From Candidatus Desulfofervidus auxilii (GTDB lineage Bacteria; Desulfobacterota; Desulfofervidia; Desulfofervidales; Desulfofervidaceae), in NCBI GenBank assembly GCA_030262725.1, contig JAJSZS010000002.1, positions 124,001 to 188,000 on the forward strand: DNA of 64,000 nt. Reading direction: 5' to 3'. Under the pieces are notes generated by a model. It worked only from the letters and a program-made list of their open reading frames with translations, was not told the DNA's origin and ran no database searches. The position numbers and the translations under genes are program-made. Below, one piece after another: positions 17,424-27,112 of the stretch. Position 1 is the first letter of the stretch. Every line of letters starts with the position of its first letter.

Positions 17424-18053
17424 TTACTTTATCTCCGCAAAATAGTTATTGAGACCAACTAAAGGGTTTTTGTTTTGTAAAATATTACTAAACATTTTGC
17501 CTGTTAGAATGTAATAATCCCTGCCATAAGGACCAATGATTTCATTACCTGAGTTATCATAGAGATGGAGCCTTTTAGCAAAATTTTCTTTTTTGAAAGG
17601 CAAAAAGTAATTGGATGAAGTCAAAAATATAGCCTCTTTAAATTGATATTCATCCATGTATCTCTTTAACAATGCTGGTAAATGCTTTTTACAACTTGTC
17701 TTTACTTGAGAAATTTTTAGATTATAGTTTGAAATACCATCAGTAGGTCTCAAAAATCCATAATATGCAGAAAGAATAAGCGTAGGTAATTTATCTATTC
17801 GTTCCCATAGCTTAATGGGAATCTGCTTATAAAAAATTCCATTATATCGCAGACATGCAGGATAGTGTTTTGATTTATAAACGCAGTGTTTGTAGGCTTT
17901 TTCAATACATTGTCTATAGGAGGAGAATACCTCAAGAGGCGTAGTTGTATTTAAAGAAATATCACTTTGTATCATACGCTCAATTTCTGCATCTGCTCTT
18001 TTTGCGGCTGAGCAAGCTAGAATAAAAAGCCGTTTTTCTTTTAAAAGTTCCAT
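17424..18053 (-). CDS. YaaA/DUF6884-like protein
   Basis: 209 residues with a good ribosome binding site (GGAGGAG). The N-terminal FILACSAAKRA and the central LSAYYGFLRPTDGISNYNL (about 92-110) resemble the start and core of YaaA-type proteins, which in E. coli limit damage from peroxide and bind DNA. Here a small Cys group (CIEKAYKHCVYKSKHYPAC, about 48-66) is extra. Assignment rests on these two motifs, so it is moderate. Confidence 0.6.
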   Translation of the reverse strand: MELLKEKRLFILACSAAKRADAEIERMIQSDISLNTTTPLEVFSSYRQCIEKAYKHCVYKSKHYPACLRYNGIFYKQIPIKLWERIDKLPTLILSAYYGFLRPTDGISNYNLKISQVKTSCKKHLPALLKRYMDEYQFKEAIFLTSSNYFLPFKKENFAKRLHLYDNSGNEIIGPYGRDYYILTGKMFSNILQNKNPLVGLNNYFAEIK

Positions 18054-18163
18054 CTCTCCTCCTTTTAAATTTATAACTTATTAAGCTCCTATTGTCAAGG
18101 TTAAATTTCTTATCTTGAAATAAAAAGCTTGATTTTTCATTAGAAATGTTTATGATATAAGCC

Positions 18164-18844
18164 ATGAAAATTACAGAAGCATTAACTGAAATTGCTAAAG
18201 AATTTAAAATGCTTGGTGAAAGACAAAGGGATTGGGAAAGAAAACAGATTAACTGGCAAAAGGGGCAAGTTCCATTTAATGATTTTTGTTATTATGTAGC
18301 ATTAAGTGCTGTATGGCAAACTTTTAGTAAACAGATAGAAGGAGAACAAAGGAGGAAGTTTGTATTTGATCTATATAAGGTATTTAAGCAGGTTATTGAA
18401 GGAGGGGATTTTGATTTAATAACCACAATGCTTAAAGAATATAAAGCCTCTCGTTTCATGGCAGGAGTAAATTTATTTTCTCTTTGGGTAAGAGTAATTA
18501 GGGAATTAAAAAGTGTAAATGCAAACTTGTCAAACCCCATTTTAATTCAAAAAACTGCTGAAATATTTTCTTCTCGCACGCAACATTGGCTTATTTATGC
18601 ACCATTAGAAGCTGCAATTGTAGTGGGGGAACTTTTTCCTGCATTGCCCCAAATTGTTCCAGCACTTGGTAAAAGGGTGATGGAAGGTCTTGCAATACTT
18701 GGGCTTTATTTTGGCTATCCGCCAATAAAGAGAGAGCTTGAAGTCATTCACCATTTTTTACTCCATTTAGCAACACTGGCTGGCACAAATCATCTTATTA
18801 TTGAAATGGGTATTTGGGCAATGGCTAAAAAACAAGTTTCTTAA
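18164..18844 (+). CDS. uncharacterised helical protein paired with helicase
   Basis: 226 residues, predicted mostly helical, no signal peptide and no family recognised. It is rich in Trp and ends with hydrophobic helices (LLHLATLAGTNHLIIEMG) that could be buried or membrane-associated. No ribosome binding site; a TTGATT and TATGAT pair places a possible transcript start almost on the ATG, so leaderless translation is conceivable. Six bases separate it from the helicase, so the two may work together. Confidence 0.65.
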   Translation: MKITEALTEIAKEFKMLGERQRDWERKQINWQKGQVPFNDFCYYVALSAVWQTFSKQIEGEQRRKFVFDLYKVFKQVIEGGDFDLITTMLKEYKASRFMAGVNLFSLWVRVIRELKSVNANLSNPILIQKTAEIFSSRTQHWLIYAPLEAAIVVGELFPALPQIVPALGKRVMEGLAILGLYFGYPPIKRELEVIHHFLLHLATLAGTNHLIIEMGIWAMAKKQVS

Positions 18845-18850
18845 ATTTTT

Positions 18851-20413
18851 ATGTCAGATATAAAAAATTTTTTAAAATATACTTGGTCACCATTTTTTGC
18901 CAGATTTGGTACTTTGACTCCAGTACAAACTGCCGTTATTCCAGTATTGCTTTCTGGAGAAAATGTGATTGTATGTTCACCTACTGCTACAGGTAAAACT
19001 GAGGCAGTTGTGGCACCTCTTATAGAAAGATTAATACCAGAAATAAATAAAAATCTAATATTGCTTTATATTGCTCCTACTAAAGCTTTGCTCAATAACC
19101 TTTTAGAAAGATTAAAACTTCCTTTAGAAAAATGTGGTTTTAAGGCTATTGTGCGTACAGGGGATAAGCCATATTTGCCTAAAGGCACTTTTCATTTGCT
19201 TTTTATTACTCCAGAATCATTTGATTCTTTGCTCTGTCGTCAAAAGGATATTTGGCAATCTATAAAGGCTATTGTCATAGATGAAATCCATTTTTTAGAT
19301 AATACTTACCGTGGTGACCAACTCCGTGTTTTATTAAAAAGACTTTTAGAGAAATTAAAAGAAATACCTCAATTTGCTGCCCTTTCAGCTACCCTTTTTG
19401 ATCCAAAAGCTGTGGCTACTAGATATTTTTATCCAGTTAAAGTAATTGAAGTAGGTCAACCTCGTTCACTTAAATTTTTTCTTTCAAATAACTGGGCTCA
19501 AATAATAAATTTTTTAAAAGAAAATAAATGGCTTAAAGTCATTATTTTTTGTAATAGGCGAAAAGATGTTGAAAGCCTTTATTTAGAACTTTCTCGTTAT
19601 TGGCCAAAGGATCGTATTCTTACTCATCATGCTAGTTTGTCGTATCGAATCCGTAAGGAAACAGAACAACTTTTACGTCAATGGCGTTGGGGGCTTTGTA
19701 TTTGTACATCTACTTTAGAAATAGGGATTGATATAGGTGATTTTGATGTAGCTATTTGTTATCATCCACCTCCAACACCATCTGCTTTTCAGCAAAGAAT
19801 TGGTAGAGCTTCAAGACAAAAAGATTTTATAGCTGCTATTGGTTTTTATGAAAATGAGGCAGAGGCAGAATGTTTTAATATCTATGCTGGATTGGCTGTA
19901 CAAGGAATGGTAGAACCCATAGAATACATACCTGATCTTTCAGTCATAGTACAACAGACATTTTCTATGCTTTTTGCCCAACCATCTGGAATAATGAAGG
20001 AAAATTTATTTTCATTATTGTCTCCTTTAGCATCCTTTGAAATTATAGAAAAAATTCTTATCCATCTTTTAGATACAGCATGGATTGAAGAAAGAAGAGG
20101 GAAATTTTTTGCTTCAGAAAAATTAATGAATTTAGGAGAGAGGGGTGTTATTCATTCAAATATTCCTCAAAGTCGAGAATTTAGAGTAATTGAGATGTCT
20201 ACACAAAAATATATAGGGGAAATAAATTTAGAAGCTAGTGAAGGAAATCGATTTATACTTGGAGGGAAACTTTGGGAAATACAAAAAATAAAAGGAAAAA
20301 ATTTATTTGTGCAATTAGTGACAGGTACGCCTACACTTAGTGCCTTTCGTAAGAGATTTTCTCATGGAGCTTTTACACGTTTTTTACCAAAAGAATTGCA
20401 GATGGCTCATTGA
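18851..20413 (+). CDS. DEAD/DEAH-box helicase, Lhr-like, short form
   Basis: 520 residues. Helicase motifs in order: Q-like TPVQTAVIPVLL near 22, Walker A SPTATGKTEA near 40, DEIH near 143, LSATL near 176, then in the second RecA domain IIFCNRRKDVESL near 230, STLEIGIDIGDFDVAI near 286 and QQRIGRASRQ near 314. A C-terminal region (about 370-520) matches the Lhr-type winged helix/beta region but is far shorter than full Lhr (about 1400). Presumably an ATP-driven DNA or RNA helicase in repair or RNA turnover. Confidence 0.85.
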   Translation: MSDIKNFLKYTWSPFFARFGTLTPVQTAVIPVLLSGENVIVCSPTATGKTEAVVAPLIERLIPEINKNLILLYIAPTKALLNNLLERLKLPLEKCGFKAIVRTGDKPYLPKGTFHLLFITPESFDSLLCRQKDIWQSIKAIVIDEIHFLDNTYRGDQLRVLLKRLLEKLKEIPQFAALSATLFDPKAVATRYFYPVKVIEVGQPRSLKFFLSNNWAQIINFLKENKWLKVIIFCNRRKDVESLYLELSRYWPKDRILTHHASLSYRIRKETEQLLRQWRWGLCICTSTLEIGIDIGDFDVAICYHPPPTPSAFQQRIGRASRQKDFIAAIGFYENEAEAECFNIYAGLAVQGMVEPIEYIPDLSVIVQQTFSMLFAQPSGIMKENLFSLLSPLASFEIIEKILIHLLDTAWIEERRGKFFASEKLMNLGERGVIHSNIPQSREFRVIEMSTQKYIGEINLEASEGNRFILGGKLWEIQKIKGKNLFVQLVTGTPTLSAFRKRFSHGAFTRFLPKELQMAH

Positions 20414-20463
20414 CCTTATAATTAAATTTTGTTACAGTTGCTTTAAATGTTTGAGGAGGTGGA

Positions 20464-20871
20464 ATGATGTTGCGTAAAAAATTTTTGTTTTTATTAATTT
20501 TACTTTTATGTGGTTGTGCTGCTATATTAGTTGGCACAGGAGCTGGTGTAGGTATTGCTGGCTATAAATACATTGAGGGTGCTCTTGAGATAGAGTATAT
20601 AGCTCCATATGAAAAGGTTTGGAAGGCTACCAATCTAGCATTAAAAGATGCAAACATTCGTATAGAAAAAATACAAAAGGACGCTATAAATGCCAAAATT
20701 GTAGCAAGAAAGGCAGATAACACTAAGGTAATAATTAAATTGAAAAACAAACCCTCTGGTATTGTTAAAATGAGCATTAGAGTGGGGCTTTTTGGCAATG
20801 AAGAAGCTTCTTTAATTATTAAAAAGGCAATTGATAAAAGGTTAGGTATTAAGGAAAAGGGGAAAGTTTAA
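20464..20871 (+). CDS. small lipoprotein, DUF3568-like
   Basis: 135 residues. Lipoprotein signal with lipobox LLLCGC at about 13-18 followed by AAILVGTGAGVGIAGY. The mature domain contains PYEKVWKATNLALKD and IRVGLFGNEEAS, as in DUF3568 envelope lipoproteins. Good ribosome binding site (GAGGTGG). Probably anchored in the outer or inner membrane facing the periplasm. The end overlaps the convergent pilD by 23 bases. Confidence 0.75.
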   Translation: MMLRKKFLFLLILLLCGCAAILVGTGAGVGIAGYKYIEGALEIEYIAPYEKVWKATNLALKDANIRIEKIQKDAINAKIVARKADNTKVIIKLKNKPSGIVKMSIRVGLFGNEEASLIIKKAIDKRLGIKEKGKV

Positions 20872-21598
20872 AGTTTGGGAAAAAGATTGAATAAATTGCA
20901 CCTAAGGAGAGAAATGGCCCAAAAGGAATAGGAAAGTAACGGTCTTTTTTAAAAAAAATTATCCATATTATTCCTACAAAACTACCTATTAAAGAAGAGA
21001 TAAAAATCACTAAAGGGATGGCTTTCCATCCCAAAAACGCCCCAATCATAGCAAGAAGTTTGATATCTCCTCCCCCCATTCCTTCTCTTTTTGTGAAAAG
21101 ATAATAGCTATAAGCAATGAGAAATAAACTTCCACCCCCTAATAAAGTACCTAAAAGGGCATCCTTAAAAGAAATATGTGGTAAAAAGATACTGCTTAAA
21201 AGACCAATGGCGATACCTGGCAAAGAGATTTCGTCAGGAATAATTTGCTGCTTTAAATCAATAAAACTAATAACAATCAGAGCGTAAATAAACAGAAGAT
21301 AAATAACTGTTATGAAAGAAAGTCCATAACGATGGTAAACGATTAAAGTAAAAAGACCAGTCATAAATTCCACTAAAGGATACTGCCAAGAAATAGGTTT
21401 CTTGCAATAACGACACCTTCCTTTAAGAAAAATAAAACTCAAAATAGGAATATTTTCATACCAACGAATTGGAGTATTACAATGAGGACAATGAGAACCA
21501 GGAGAAATAATAGATTTTCTTTGAGGTAAGCGATAGATACAAACATTCAAAAAACTGCCTATAATAGTACCTAAAGAAAAAAGAAAAAAACTTATCAC
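20849..21598 (-). CDS. pilD: prepilin peptidase / N-methyltransferase
   Basis: 249 residues, integral membrane protein. The zinc-binding cytoplasmic loop with two Cys pairs (CPHCNTPI and CRYCKKPI), the aspartate-protease motif FIDLKQQIIPDEI near 120 and GGGDIKLLAMIGAFLGW near 180 are present. It cleaves and methylates type IV prepilins and pseudopilins, matching the pilT-type ATPases further along. Divergent from the 11-gene operon. Confidence 0.95.
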   Translation of the reverse strand: MISFFLFSLGTIIGSFLNVCIYRLPQRKSIISPGSHCPHCNTPIRWYENIPILSFIFLKGRCRYCKKPISWQYPLVEFMTGLFTLIVYHRYGLSFITVIYLLFIYALIVISFIDLKQQIIPDEISLPGIAIGLLSSIFLPHISFKDALLGTLLGGGSLFLIAYSYYLFTKREGMGGGDIKLLAMIGAFLGWKAIPLVIFISSLIGSFVGIIWIIFFKKDRYFPIPFGPFLSLGAIYSIFFPNFKLSPFP

Positions 21599-21638
21599 AT
21601 CCGTATATTTAAACTTTTTGATTAAAGAGTCAACAGAC

Positions 21639-21667
21639 TTGACTTTTTAGTAAAAATTTTTTATTTA
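21639..21667 (+). promoter_or_regulatory. possible promoter of the 11-gene operon
   Basis: TTGACT, 17-base spacer, TATTTA, ending about 45 bases before the RND start codon. The only candidate in the divergent gap; the -10 match is weak. Confidence 0.35.
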
Positions 21668-21711
21668 GCAATGTTAAAATTTAACTATTTGAATTTTAAT
21701 GAAAAGATTTT

Positions 21712-24015
21712 ATGAAAACGTGTCTTCTTGCTAGATATATTTTAAAATTTCGTTTTATAGGTGTATTTTTTCCACTATTACTTTGTATATTTTCTCTTTT
21801 TATAATTAGGGATTTAAAAATCGAAACTCATCAATATGACTTTATTCCTACAAATCATTCCTTCATTTCTGTTCAAAAGATACTTACTGATATCTTTGGT
21901 GGGCTAAATCGAGTAAATATTGCTATTGAAGCAAAAAATGGTAATATACTGAAACCTTCTATTTTAGAAAAAGTAAAAAATCTAGCAGAGGAAATTCAAC
22001 TTCTTGATGAAGTTGATCCAAGACGGGTACGTTCTATTTTCTCCCATAATATTAAACATATTGAAGTACATCCTGATGGTTTTTATGTACAGAGGCTTTT
22101 AAGAAATGTTCCCTCTTCTCCTGAAGAAATAGCTGTTTTAAAAAAGAAAATTTTAAAAAATCCTTTAGTTTATGGCCCTCTTATTTCTAAGGACTTTAAA
22201 GCCACACTTATTCAGGCAGAGTTTCGTGAGGATGTGTCTTCAAAAAAGATATATTCCAAAATTAATGAGATTATCAATCGTTATCATGGAGATGATGTAA
22301 ATATTTATATTAGTGGTCGTCCAATCTTAGAAGGCTATATTGATGCCCATTTGACCTCTATTATTCATGTTTTTTTAGTTACTTTAGTTATTATCCTGTT
22401 TCTACTATTTTTAGCCTTTCAGAAAAAACGCGGTTTTTTGTTGCCCCTTTTAGCTGCTAGTATGTCAGTAGTTTTCAGTATGGCAACTTTAAACTTGCTT
22501 CATCTTCGCTTAAATCCTTTTACCATCCTGCTTCCTTTCCTTATCTTTGTTTTAACTATTGCTCATAGTATCCAATTCATGGAGCGATATTTTGAAGAAA
22601 GTTCTGTCAACAGAGATAAAACTCAAGTAGGTTATGCTGTTTTAAGCTCTTTATTAAATCCCATTCGCGCTTCACTTTTTACAGATTTTCTAGGTTTTGC
22701 CTCCCTTATTCTTATCCCTATCCCTGCCATGCGAACAATAGCTATTTTGGGTAGTTTTGGTGTATTGAGTATTTTTATTACTGTAGTTTTATTCTTGCCT
22801 GCTTGTTTTGCAGTTTTTTCTTTACCTGATGTCAAAAAAAATAATCCAAATTTAGGGCTAGTTGAGGCTATTTTAAAAAAGTTCATTAGTTTTTGGCAGA
22901 AAAAGTGGCAGAGATTTTTAATCCTTTTACTTTTTGTCTTTTTCTTTATTTTAGCTATTTACGGGTTAAGGCATATAGAAGTAGGAGAAAATGAACCAGG
23001 TACTTCTATCCTTTATCGTGATGCCCCATACAATGTAGCAGAAAGAAAAATCAATGATTATTTTTCTGGCTCAAATCCATACTATATCTTAGTTGAAGGG
23101 AAGGAGCCAGAAGCATTGCTTAAAGCAGAAGTAATTAAGGAAATGGATAATTTAGAAACTTTTTTAAGAAAAAATTTAAAAGAAGCTGGTTATAGCCTTT
23201 CTATAGCTGATTATATGAAGCTCATGAATCTGGCTATTCAACATCGCTTTGAGGTGCCAAAAAAGGATAAAACTATAGGAGAGTATATTTTTCTTTATGA
23301 AAGTAATGCCTTTCCTGGAGAGTTTGATGTTTTTATTACACCAGACCACCGTTTTGCCAATATTCGGTTAGATTTGAAGGACTGCCGAGGTAAGACAATA
23401 GAGAAGGCTATCACTTTAACAGAAAAATGGGTCAAAGAAAATCATAACAGTCCTTGGGTAAAATTTAAATATGCTGGTGGCTTAATTGGTATTTTAGGGG
23501 CAACAAATGAAGTGATTAAAGATGGATTATTTATAAGTATGGCAGTCTTAAGTGTTCTCATTTTTATTCGCGTAGCTTTAGCACTTCGTTCTTTTACTGG
23601 TGGTCTTATCCTTTTTATTCCATTGATTTTCAGTATGGCTGTTACATTTGGTAGTTTTGGTCTTTTTCATATTCCTTTTACTGTAGCTACTTTGCCAGTA
23701 GCTGCTATGGGGACAGGTCTTGGCATTGACTTTAGCATCTATTTAGCTTCTAGGATTAAGGAAGAAAGAGAAAAAAATAAAGATTTAATTACTGCTATAA
23801 ATCAAGGTGTTCTTACTTGCGGTAAGGCTGTATTTTTTACAGGTACAATTCTTACAATTGGCGTCATATCTTGGTTATTTTCTTCTTTAAAACTTCAGGC
23901 TAAATTAGGTGGCACTTTAGGATTCCTTTTATTTTTAAATATGCTATCTGCTCTGATAATTTTACCTATATTTCTGTTAATATTCAAACCAAAATTTTTA
24001 GGAGGAAAACAATGA
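21712..24015 (+). CDS. MMPL-type RND exporter
   Basis: 767 residues, about 12 membrane helices in two repeats of one plus five, each with a periplasmic domain (about 35-215 and 425-610). This is the predicted RND/MMPL exporter type (COG1033-like), the class that includes the hopanoid transporter HpnN and mycobacterial lipid exporters. The second-half motif GTGLGIDFSIYLASRIKEE near 665 is typical; in the first half the equivalent Asp site is replaced (FVLTIAHSIQFMER). First gene of a tight operon; overlaps the next by 4 bases. Cargo probably lipid or hydrophobic, by family and context. Confidence 0.88.
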   Translation: MKTCLLARYILKFRFIGVFFPLLLCIFSLFIIRDLKIETHQYDFIPTNHSFISVQKILTDIFGGLNRVNIAIEAKNGNILKPSILEKVKNLAEEIQLLDEVDPRRVRSIFSHNIKHIEVHPDGFYVQRLLRNVPSSPEEIAVLKKKILKNPLVYGPLISKDFKATLIQAEFREDVSSKKIYSKINEIINRYHGDDVNIYISGRPILEGYIDAHLTSIIHVFLVTLVIILFLLFLAFQKKRGFLLPLLAASMSVVFSMATLNLLHLRLNPFTILLPFLIFVLTIAHSIQFMERYFEESSVNRDKTQVGYAVLSSLLNPIRASLFTDFLGFASLILIPIPAMRTIAILGSFGVLSIFITVVLFLPACFAVFSLPDVKKNNPNLGLVEAILKKFISFWQKKWQRFLILLLFVFFFILAIYGLRHIEVGENEPGTSILYRDAPYNVAERKINDYFSGSNPYYILVEGKEPEALLKAEVIKEMDNLETFLRKNLKEAGYSLSIADYMKLMNLAIQHRFEVPKKDKTIGEYIFLYESNAFPGEFDVFITPDHRFANIRLDLKDCRGKTIEKAITLTEKWVKENHNSPWVKFKYAGGLIGILGATNEVIKDGLFISMAVLSVLIFIRVALALRSFTGGLILFIPLIFSMAVTFGSFGLFHIPFTVATLPVAAMGTGLGIDFSIYLASRIKEEREKNKDLITAINQGVLTCGKAVFFTGTILTIGVISWLFSSLKLQAKLGGTLGFLLFLNMLSALIILPIFLLIFKPKFLGGKQ

Positions 24016-25472
24016 AAGTATTATTTTTACAACCACCTATGGGAGGCTGGGTTACTTGGGGAAGGCATATTGCTATAAATGTCAACCATGCTCAATTAGC
24101 CGCTAATTTAAGAGAATGGTATCCAGAGATTGAAATTAAAGTTTTGGATTGTCGTGCTTTAAGGATGGATGAAAAACAGATGATTGATGCCATAAAAGAA
24201 ATAGAGCCTGATTTGGTTTATATGGGAGATGCCTTACAAACAACAGGTGTAGCTGCCATTCATCCAAGGTATAAAAATGCAGCTAATCTTATTAAAAAAG
24301 TCCTGCCAGAGACGTTGGTCTGTGTAGGTGGATTTTTTTATGGAGCAAATGCAGAAAAGATGCTTGAAGAAACACCTGAATTTGATTTTGTCATTTCTGG
24401 TGAAACAGAAGTTACTATGCCAGAACTGGCGAAGGAATTAAGCAAAAAAGACCCCAATATCCCTTCAATTAAAGGTTTAGCTTATCGTGAAAATGGGATT
24501 GTAAAACTTACAGAATATCGCCCTTTAATAAAGAATTTAGATGATTTACCTCTGCCAGCTTATGATTTATTCCCCATGGATAAATATATCGGTTTTAATT
24601 ATGTGAGGCATTATGTTGAAACATATCATTCTAGGGGTTGCCCAAATGGATGTCGTTTTTGTGTAGGTTGGACAAATTATGACCCAAGGGGAAATAGGGA
24701 TTGGACTTGTTATCGCTTTCGTTCAGGCAAAAGAGTAGTAGATGAGTTGGAATTATTGGAAAAAAGATTTGGAGCAAAATGGGTAGTAATGATGGATGAG
24801 GATTTTAATGTAAATCGAAAAAGGATAGAGGAGCTTATTGAAGAAATGAAAAGAAGAAAACTTAAGATTAAATTCTTCTTTATGGGTCGTGCTCCTTATT
24901 TTTTAAGGGATAAAGATTTGCTTAAAGAATTAAGGGAAGTTGGTTTTATCTGTGGATTATTTGGTATGGAGGCAGTAGATGAAGAAACTTTAGAGAAGAT
25001 AAATAAAGGGATTAGGATAGATGAGGTAGAGGAGGCAATAAAAGTATTTCGGGAAAATAATATTATGTCTGTTGTTACTTGGATGGTAGGTTTCCCTGAT
25101 GATGATGAATGGAGGATTAAATATCGCTTTGAAAGGTTAGATAAGATTGATCCAGATATGGCTGCCTTACAAATTATGACACCTTTGCCAGGTATCCCTA
25201 TGTATGAGGAATTAAAACCTTATATTGTAGATAATGATTTAAGAAAATGGGATTTTCAACATGCAGTAGTAAGGACAAAATATTTAAGCAAAGAGGACTT
25301 AGGAAGATTAGCTGCTTGGTCAAATAGGGAATTTTATTCCAAACCAGGTCGCTTTCAAAGGATCTTATATTATAAAGGTTTTCATCCATTCTGCCGTCTT
25401 GTTGCTAGGTCTTATATAGAAACAGCAGAAGCCCATACAAGGGCAGCTGTTTATGATGAAATATTTGTTTAG
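24012..25472 (+). CDS. B12-binding-domain radical SAM enzyme
   Basis: 486 residues. Residues 1-145 form a cobalamin-binding-like Rossmann domain, though the classical DxHxxG loop is not evident (PRYKNAANLI occupies the region). The radical SAM cluster motif is SRGCPNGCRFC with Cys 210, 214 and 217. Overall architecture is that of BchE-like and methylating or adenosylating radical SAM enzymes. It makes a 5'-deoxyadenosyl radical; substrate unknown. The following phosphorylase, isomerase and aldolase genes suit a 5'-deoxyadenosyl product or by-product. Confidence 0.88.
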   Translation: MKVLFLQPPMGGWVTWGRHIAINVNHAQLAANLREWYPEIEIKVLDCRALRMDEKQMIDAIKEIEPDLVYMGDALQTTGVAAIHPRYKNAANLIKKVLPETLVCVGGFFYGANAEKMLEETPEFDFVISGETEVTMPELAKELSKKDPNIPSIKGLAYRENGIVKLTEYRPLIKNLDDLPLPAYDLFPMDKYIGFNYVRHYVETYHSRGCPNGCRFCVGWTNYDPRGNRDWTCYRFRSGKRVVDELELLEKRFGAKWVVMMDEDFNVNRKRIEELIEEMKRRKLKIKFFFMGRAPYFLRDKDLLKELREVGFICGLFGMEAVDEETLEKINKGIRIDEVEEAIKVFRENNIMSVVTWMVGFPDDDEWRIKYRFERLDKIDPDMAALQIMTPLPGIPMYEELKPYIVDNDLRKWDFQHAVVRTKYLSKEDLGRLAAWSNREFYSKPGRFQRILYYKGFHPFCRLVARSYIETAEAHTRAAVYDEIFV

Positions 25473-25482
25473 AGGATAAAAA

Positions 25483-26217
25483 ATGATGAAAAGGGATGTT
25501 CATATTACACCAATGGATTTATTAAAATCAGTTCAATTTAAAGAAGGGGATTTGGCAAAGATTGCTATTATCAGTGGACAACCTCAAAGGGTATCCATGG
25601 CTCTTGAAAAATTAAAAAATCCTATAAGAAATTTTAGTGCCTTTGGTTATACATTTTGGACGGGTAAATATAAAGATAAGCGGGTAACAGTAGGAAATGG
25701 TGGTCTTTATGCACCAGATTCAGCTTTAATTACTGAATTACTTTGTGTTGCTGGAGTAGATTATCTTATTAGGCTTGGTTCATGTGGAGGAATGCGAGAA
25801 GACATAAAGATTGGTGATTATGTATTGGCTGAGAGTGCTTTAAGAGGAGATGGGGTAACAAAATATTACGTAAGTGATGGTTTTATTCCTTATGCAGATA
25901 AGGAATTAAGCAATAAACTTGAAGAAGTTTTTAAAAAACGGGTGCATAGAGGCATAGTTTGGACAACTGATGCATTGCTTAGAGAGACAAAGGAATTAGT
26001 TAATAATGCTATTAGTAAAGGGGCAATTGCTGTAGATATGGTGACAAGTCCTTTTTTAACCATTGCTCAAATATATAAGAAGAAGGCAACAGCTATATTG
26101 GTTGTAAGTGACAATTTGATTACTGGTGAGATAGGTTTTTCAAGTATTAGATTCTTTGATGCAGAAAAAAGGATGATTGACCGTGCTTTTGATTTAATTG
26201 GAGTGATTGATGAATAG
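25483..26217 (+). CDS. nucleoside phosphorylase family protein (PNP/UDP type)
   Basis: 244 residues, PNP_UDP_1 fold. Phosphate-loop equivalent GQPQR at 32-36 (usual GDPxR), then GGLYAPDSALITELL near 73-87 and RLGSCGGM near 97. The usual ribose-contacting Met-Glu pair is replaced: VDMVTS at 184-189 instead of VDMES. The base-site SD at 209-210 is kept. In the operon it would release a base from a nucleoside by phosphorolysis; the changed pocket suggests a modified ribose. HpnG of hopanoid synthesis belongs to the same superfamily. Confidence 0.85.
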   Translation: MMKRDVHITPMDLLKSVQFKEGDLAKIAIISGQPQRVSMALEKLKNPIRNFSAFGYTFWTGKYKDKRVTVGNGGLYAPDSALITELLCVAGVDYLIRLGSCGGMREDIKIGDYVLAESALRGDGVTKYYVSDGFIPYADKELSNKLEEVFKKRVHRGIVWTTDALLRETKELVNNAISKGAIAVDMVTSPFLTIAQIYKKKATAILVVSDNLITGEIGFSSIRFFDAEKRMIDRAFDLIGVIDE

Positions 26218-27112
26218 TCCATTGGCGTTTCCGGTAAGATTTAAAAATAATACTATCTATGTCCTTGATGAGACAAGATTGCCATTTGAAGAAATTTATA
26301 TTGAAGTAAAAGATTTAAATGATGCTTTAAAAGTACTTGGTGAAATGAAGACAAGAGCCTTTGGGCAAGTATTATTATTTTTTTATACCTGTGTCCTCTT
26401 AGGGAAGGTTGATGAAGTCGCTTTAGCATTTAAAAAGAAGCGACCTACTTTTGACTTTTTTCATTTAGCAGAGATGGTAAAAGGAGTTTTTCAAAAAATG
26501 CCTGATATAAAAGAAGCAATAAATATCATTGTAAATGGATTTGAAAAGAAGAGAAAAGAGCGTGCAAAAAAACTGGCTCATTTATTGCCTAAATCTTCTC
26601 AGATTCTAACTATATGTAATCTAAATGGTGAGCTTGTTTATTTATATGAAGCTTTAAAAGAAATAAAAAAAGAAGCAATGTTTTTTGTTTCTGAGACAAG
26701 ACCATATTTACAGGGTACAAGACTTACTTTTTGGGAATTAAGTAAGGCTAATATTCCAGCAAAATTAATATGCGACAATCAAGCAGCTATTTTAATGAAA
26801 GAAAAAAAGATAAATTGTGTAATTGTTGGTTCAGATAGGTCTAATAAAAAGGGAGATATTATAAATAAGATAGGTACTTACCCCCTAGCTAGATTAGCTT
26901 ACCATTTTCATATTCCTTTTTATGTCCTTACCCAATATCCAAAAGAAATAGATATAGAAAAGATTGAAATAGAGGAACGTCCTGAAAGAGAAGTGTTTAT
27001 GTGGCTTAAGGAAAGAGATTTTCCAAAAGCAGTTTATCCAGCCTTTGATATTACTCCAAATAAATATATTTCTGGCTGGATAAATATTTCAGGTGAAATA
27101 AGATGCGTTTAA
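26207..27112 (+). CDS. MtnA-like sugar-1-phosphate isomerase (eIF-2B family)
   Basis: 301 residues. The C-terminal half is clearly of the methylthioribose-1-phosphate isomerase type: Cys137 in the ICNLNG segment, ETRPYLQGTRLT at 163-174, CDNQAAILM at 189-197, catalytic GSDR with Asp210 and KIGTYPLARLA at 221-231. Both residues needed for MtnA chemistry (Cys, Asp) are present. The N-terminal region is shorter and diverged. Such enzymes turn 5-substituted ribose 1-phosphate into the ribulose 1-phosphate. Overlaps both neighbours by about 10 bases. Confidence 0.85.
   Translation: MMNSPLAFPVRFKNNTIYVLDETRLPFEEIYIEVKDLNDALKVLGEMKTRAFGQVLLFFYTCVLLGKVDEVALAFKKKRPTFDFFHLAEMVKGVFQKMPDIKEAINIIVNGFEKKRKERAKKLAHLLPKSSQILTICNLNGELVYLYEALKEIKKEAMFFVSETRPYLQGTRLTFWELSKANIPAKLICDNQAAILMKEKKINCVIVGSDRSNKKGDIINKIGTYPLARLAYHFHIPFYVLTQYPKEIDIEKIEIEERPEREVFMWLKERDFPKAVYPAFDITPNKYISGWINISGEIRCV

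Noticed and set aside
24012-25472. Hopanoid 2-methylase (HpnP) or adenosylhopane synthase (HpnH) call for the radical SAM gene
   Set aside because: Architecture fits the broad B12-radical SAM class only; no residue-level marker or hopanoid gene in the window supports a named assignment.
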